Below are positions 62,069-64,000 of a DNA stretch of 64,000 bases, piece after piece (positions within the stretch are counted from its first letter, which is position 1; each line of letters begins with the position of its first letter). Under the pieces are notes generated by a model. It did no database searches and was not told the origin of the DNA. It saw nothing but the letters and a program-made list of their open reading frames with translations. The stretch is from WJMT01 sp964456985 (lineage in GTDB: Bacteria > Acidobacteriota > Aminicenantia > Aminicenantales > Aminicenantaceae). The translations under genes were made by a program, and so were the position numbers. The stretch spans positions 1 through 64,000 of the forward strand of contig CAYWDH010000012.1 of the NCBI GenBank assembly GCA_964456985.1. Reading direction: 5' to 3'.

Positions 62069-63607
62069 TTAACTCCTTGAGCGGCTTCCGCCCACATTAA
62101 TACTGCGGATCCTTACTGTGGGCTGGCCGGCTGATACTTCACAGGACTGGCCGCCCTTTCCGCATATGCCCGGCCCGAAGCCGAGGTCATCTCCCACAGC
62201 ATCGATATTTGAAATGATATCCAGGCAGTTTCCTATCAATGTCGCGCCTTTAACAGGAACGGTTTTCTTGCCGTCTTCAATGAGATAGGCTTCCCGGCAT
62301 GTGAAATTGAAAACGCCGGTGGTGGGATTCACACTTCCGCCGCTTATACTCTGCACATAAAGTCCCTGCTTTGTGGAAGTCAGGATATCTTCCGGGTTGT
62401 CGCTTCCCTTATCAATAAAAGTATTGGTCATTCTGGGAATGGGGATGTCACGAAAGGTCTCTCTCCGACCATTTCCGGTTCTTTCCATCTGGATCTGCTT
62501 GGCAGAAAGTATGTCGGTCATGAACTTTTCCAGAACTCCGTTGCGAATCAAAACATTCCTCTTCATCTGTGTCCCTTCATCATCAAAGTTTGTGGTTCCC
62601 CTCATATTGGGAAGGCTGCCGTCATCCACCATAGTGAAAACATCACTGGCCACTTTTTGGCCGAGTTTGCCGGTAAAGACTCCAATCTCTCTTGCTATAT
62701 TATCTGCTTCAAGAGGATGGCCCACGGCCTCATGAACCAAAACACCTCCCCAGCCATTCTCTATCACCACATCCATCATGCCCGCCGGGCAGTCTTCGGC
62801 TTCCAGCATAGCCACTGATTCACGGGCTGCGGTTCGAGCCACGTCTTCAGGCTTGTACTCATCAAACATCTCAAAACCCATATGCTTGCTGAGCCTCTCT
62901 CTCCCCATATGTCTGGTGTTGTTTCCAACTCCCAATGTCTGGACAATAAAAAACATAAGAGGGAGCTCATCTGTCAAGTAAAGACCTTCACTGTTCGCAA
63001 TGGTCCGGCCTCTGACTTCATCGTAATAATTCACGCTGACCATTTTAATCTTTGCATCATAATCAAGAGCTGCTTGATTAGCCCTGTTCATGACATCCAG
63101 TCTTTTCTGGTCTGCCACCTGCCCGAGAGGAACCTCGACCGTGATATAGGAAGGTCTTTTCTCAGATTCGACATTAACCGGCTGGACCGTTTTTGAACCA
63201 GCAGCCACATAGGATGCTACCTGGGCTGCATTCAGTAATTTTTCCTCTGTGACCTCATCCGTATAAGCAAATCCTGTTTTATCTCCTGATATGACCCTGA
63301 CTCCTGCTCCCTGACTGATCCCGAACACACCGCTTTTGAATTTGTTCTCTTCTAGCAGTATCTCACGGGAGATCCTGTGCTCGATATAGACATCAGCGAA
63401 CTCCCCTCCTTTCTCAAGCGCTTTCCGGATGGTCTTGTCGAGAATTTCTTTTTCAACAGCCAAGACCGCTTCTCCTGACTTAGTTCCTTTACAGGATATC
63501 AGGCTCATCAGTGAAGGCACGGCAACCAGAGCAGCCCCTCCTTTGAGACTTAACTCAAGAAACTTTCTTCTGGGAATGTCTCTGATAAAATAACCTTTTA
63601 TGCTCAT
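62069..63607 (-). CDS. tldD: TldD-type metalloprotease with Tat/lipoprotein signal
   Basis: This 512-residue protease has zinc motif HEAVGH at 292-297 and, near the C terminus, GICGKGGQSC, which supplies the third ligand in TldD. Its first 40 residues (IPRRKFLELSLKGGAALVAV, then LISC) look like a twin-arginine signal ending in a lipobox at Cys39. The E. coli protein is cytosolic and lacks this. It probably cleaves unfolded peptides, here outside the cytoplasm. AAGAGGT precedes the ATG. It is divergent from the PadR gene at 63891. Confidence 0.92.
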   Translation of the reverse strand: MSIKGYFIRDIPRRKFLELSLKGGAALVAVPSLMSLISCKGTKSGEAVLAVEKEILDKTIRKALEKGGEFADVYIEHRISREILLEENKFKSGVFGISQGAGVRVISGDKTGFAYTDEVTEEKLLNAAQVASYVAAGSKTVQPVNVESEKRPSYITVEVPLGQVADQKRLDVMNRANQAALDYDAKIKMVSVNYYDEVRGRTIANSEGLYLTDELPLMFFIVQTLGVGNNTRHMGRERLSKHMGFEMFDEYKPEDVARTAARESVAMLEAEDCPAGMMDVVIENGWGGVLVHEAVGHPLEADNIAREIGVFTGKLGQKVASDVFTMVDDGSLPNMRGTTNFDDEGTQMKRNVLIRNGVLEKFMTDILSAKQIQMERTGNGRRETFRDIPIPRMTNTFIDKGSDNPEDILTSTKQGLYVQSISGGSVNPTTGVFNFTCREAYLIEDGKKTVPVKGATLIGNCLDIISNIDAVGDDLGFGPGICGKGGQSCEVSAGQPTVRIRSINVGGSRSRS

Positions 63608-63734
63608 TTTTAACCTCTTAAAAGAATTTTTTTTATATTTTATAGCCGTAAATCACAAATATCAAACTTTAAATTCGTGTATGATAAATCCTTTTATTGA
63701 AAAGCTGGCTAATTATAAAAACCATTCTGATTTA

Positions 63735-63750
63735 TGTCCGGATGGGGACA
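63735..63750. promoter_or_regulatory. Distal candidate enhancer palindrome of the PadR promoter
   Basis: TGTCCGGATGGGGACA, of the TGTYCR-N4-YGRACA type with one mismatch, is centred about 119 bp upstream of the predicted sigma-54 start. It is 21 bp (two helical turns) from the proximal copy. Confidence 0.6.
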
Positions 63751-63755
63751 TAAAA

Positions 63756-63771
63756 TGTTCAATAACGGACA
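63756..63771. promoter_or_regulatory. Proximal candidate enhancer palindrome of the PadR promoter
   Basis: TGTTCAATAACGGACA is centred about 98 bp upstream of the predicted start, the same distance as the related palindrome at 16244-16259 from the subtilase start. Confidence 0.62.
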
Positions 63772-63834
63772 CAGAAGTCCATCTCAGCAAATCCTTTTTT
63801 AGAGAATGACCAGGAGCCCGCTTCCGGATCGGAA

Positions 63835-63850
63835 TGGCATATTTCTTGCA
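63835..63850 (+). promoter_or_regulatory. Sigma-54 promoter of the terminal PadR gene
   Basis: TGGCATATTTCTTGCA has GG and GC 10 bp apart. The predicted start is near 63861, giving a 30-nt leader containing AAGGAG. Confidence 0.78.
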
Positions 63851-63890
63851 TACCCTTTACTGTTGGATATCCTGTATTAAGGAGTAATCA

Positions 63891-64000
63891 ATGATAAAAA
63901 AAGCACTCGTTGCCGCATCCACGAAACCCATTATCCTCTCAATTCTTCTTGGAGGAGAGGATTACGGATACCAGATCATTCAGAAAGTCAAGGATATTTC
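63891..64000 (+). CDS. PadR-family regulator, N-terminal part (cut by window end)
   Basis: Thirty-six codons are visible, reading MIKKALVAASTKPIILSILL then GGEDYGYQIIQKVKDI. The ILSILLGGEDYGYQI stretch is the usual start of the PadR winged helix. AAGGAG lies 6-8 bases before the ATG. By analogy with 46623-46949, an FtsX-type permease gene would be expected just beyond the window. Expression from a sigma-54 promoter is unusual for a PadR gene. Confidence 0.85.
   Translation, partial: MIKKALVAASTKPIILSILLGGEDYGYQIIQKVKDI

Noticed and set aside
63600..63809. 69-codon plus-strand frame overlapping the tldD start
   Set aside because: No ribosome site, no family resemblance, and it covers the palindromes and promoter region of the divergent PadR gene.
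1..64000. tRNA, rRNA, CRISPR array, integrase, transposase, prophage or riboswitch
   Set aside because: None was recognised on either strand. In particular, no cobalamin or SAM riboswitch was seen before the corrinoid and methyltransferase genes, and no strong GC-stem plus T-run terminator stood out.

Overview
The window looks like a chromosomal piece of an uncultured, anaerobic Gram-negative bacterium of the Acidobacteriota/Aminicenantes type. This placement is an inference. It rests on large MacB/FtsX permeases paired with PadR regulators, many lipobox-type exported hydrolases, a VPS10-like propeller protein, TldD/PmbA, a bactofilin, moderate-to-low GC, and extensive use of sigma-54 promoters. 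No rRNA, tRNA, CRISPR array, integrase, transposase or phage gene was seen. Interspersed palindromic repeats lie at about 0-0.3, 3.2-3.5, 21.0 and 60.3-60.7 kb.

Layout. 0-9 kb: LarA-like racemase, CDF metal exporter, QueH, homocysteine methyltransferase, M16 protease lipoprotein, and a steroid-reductase-like/epimerase pair. 9-16 kb (minus strand): GH127 lipoprotein, NYN/OST-HTH protein, FtsX-type permease, and a subtilase lipoprotein driven by a sigma-54 promoter. 16.4-21 kb (plus strand): a probable operon of a SatD-like protein, galactokinase, corrinoid protein, non-pyrrolysine MttB-family methyltransferase and a MetH-activation-domain protein. 21-24 kb: cupin, membrane protein, Tat-exported sulfatase.

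24-44 kb is the core of the window: an apparently complete extracellular electron transfer (EET) locus. It holds 51 haem-binding motifs in six multihaem cytochromes. The parts are a CbcL-like fusion (11 c-haems plus a cytochrome b domain), a tetrahaem periplasmic cytochrome, a Rieske/cytochrome b/nonahaem quinol-oxidising module, a 7-haem NapC/NirT protein resembling ImcH, System II haem-attachment proteins (ResB/CcsA), and an Mtr-like outer-membrane conduit (decahaem MtrA-type, beta-barrel MtrB-type, duplicated decahaem surface candidate). Beside them lie a histidine kinase with a CXXCH motif in its periplasmic sensor, an NtrC-type activator, a lone receiver, a cNMP-binding protein and a flavoprotein reductase. 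Two sigma-54 promoters, each with the same TGGGTGATAT(C/A)ACCCA palindrome about 150 bp upstream, bracket the locus. They tie the CbcL-like gene and the conduit operon into one regulon, probably controlled by the redox-sensing two-component system.

44-64 kb: a second permease with its PadR regulator, a PAS-PAS-GAF-GGDEF cyclase, a VPS10-like propeller protein ending beside the relic of a lost permease gene, bactofilin, CstA, a 1944-residue DUF5107/TPR/glycosidase-like lipoprotein, PmbA and a Tat-lipoprotein TldD, and the start of another PadR gene. That PadR gene and the 16-kb subtilase share a second sigma-54 architecture, with TGTYCR-N4-YGRACA palindromes at about -98.

Function names are family-level readings of the sequence. 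No database search was run. Start codons were adjusted where Shine-Dalgarno or promoter positions argue for it.
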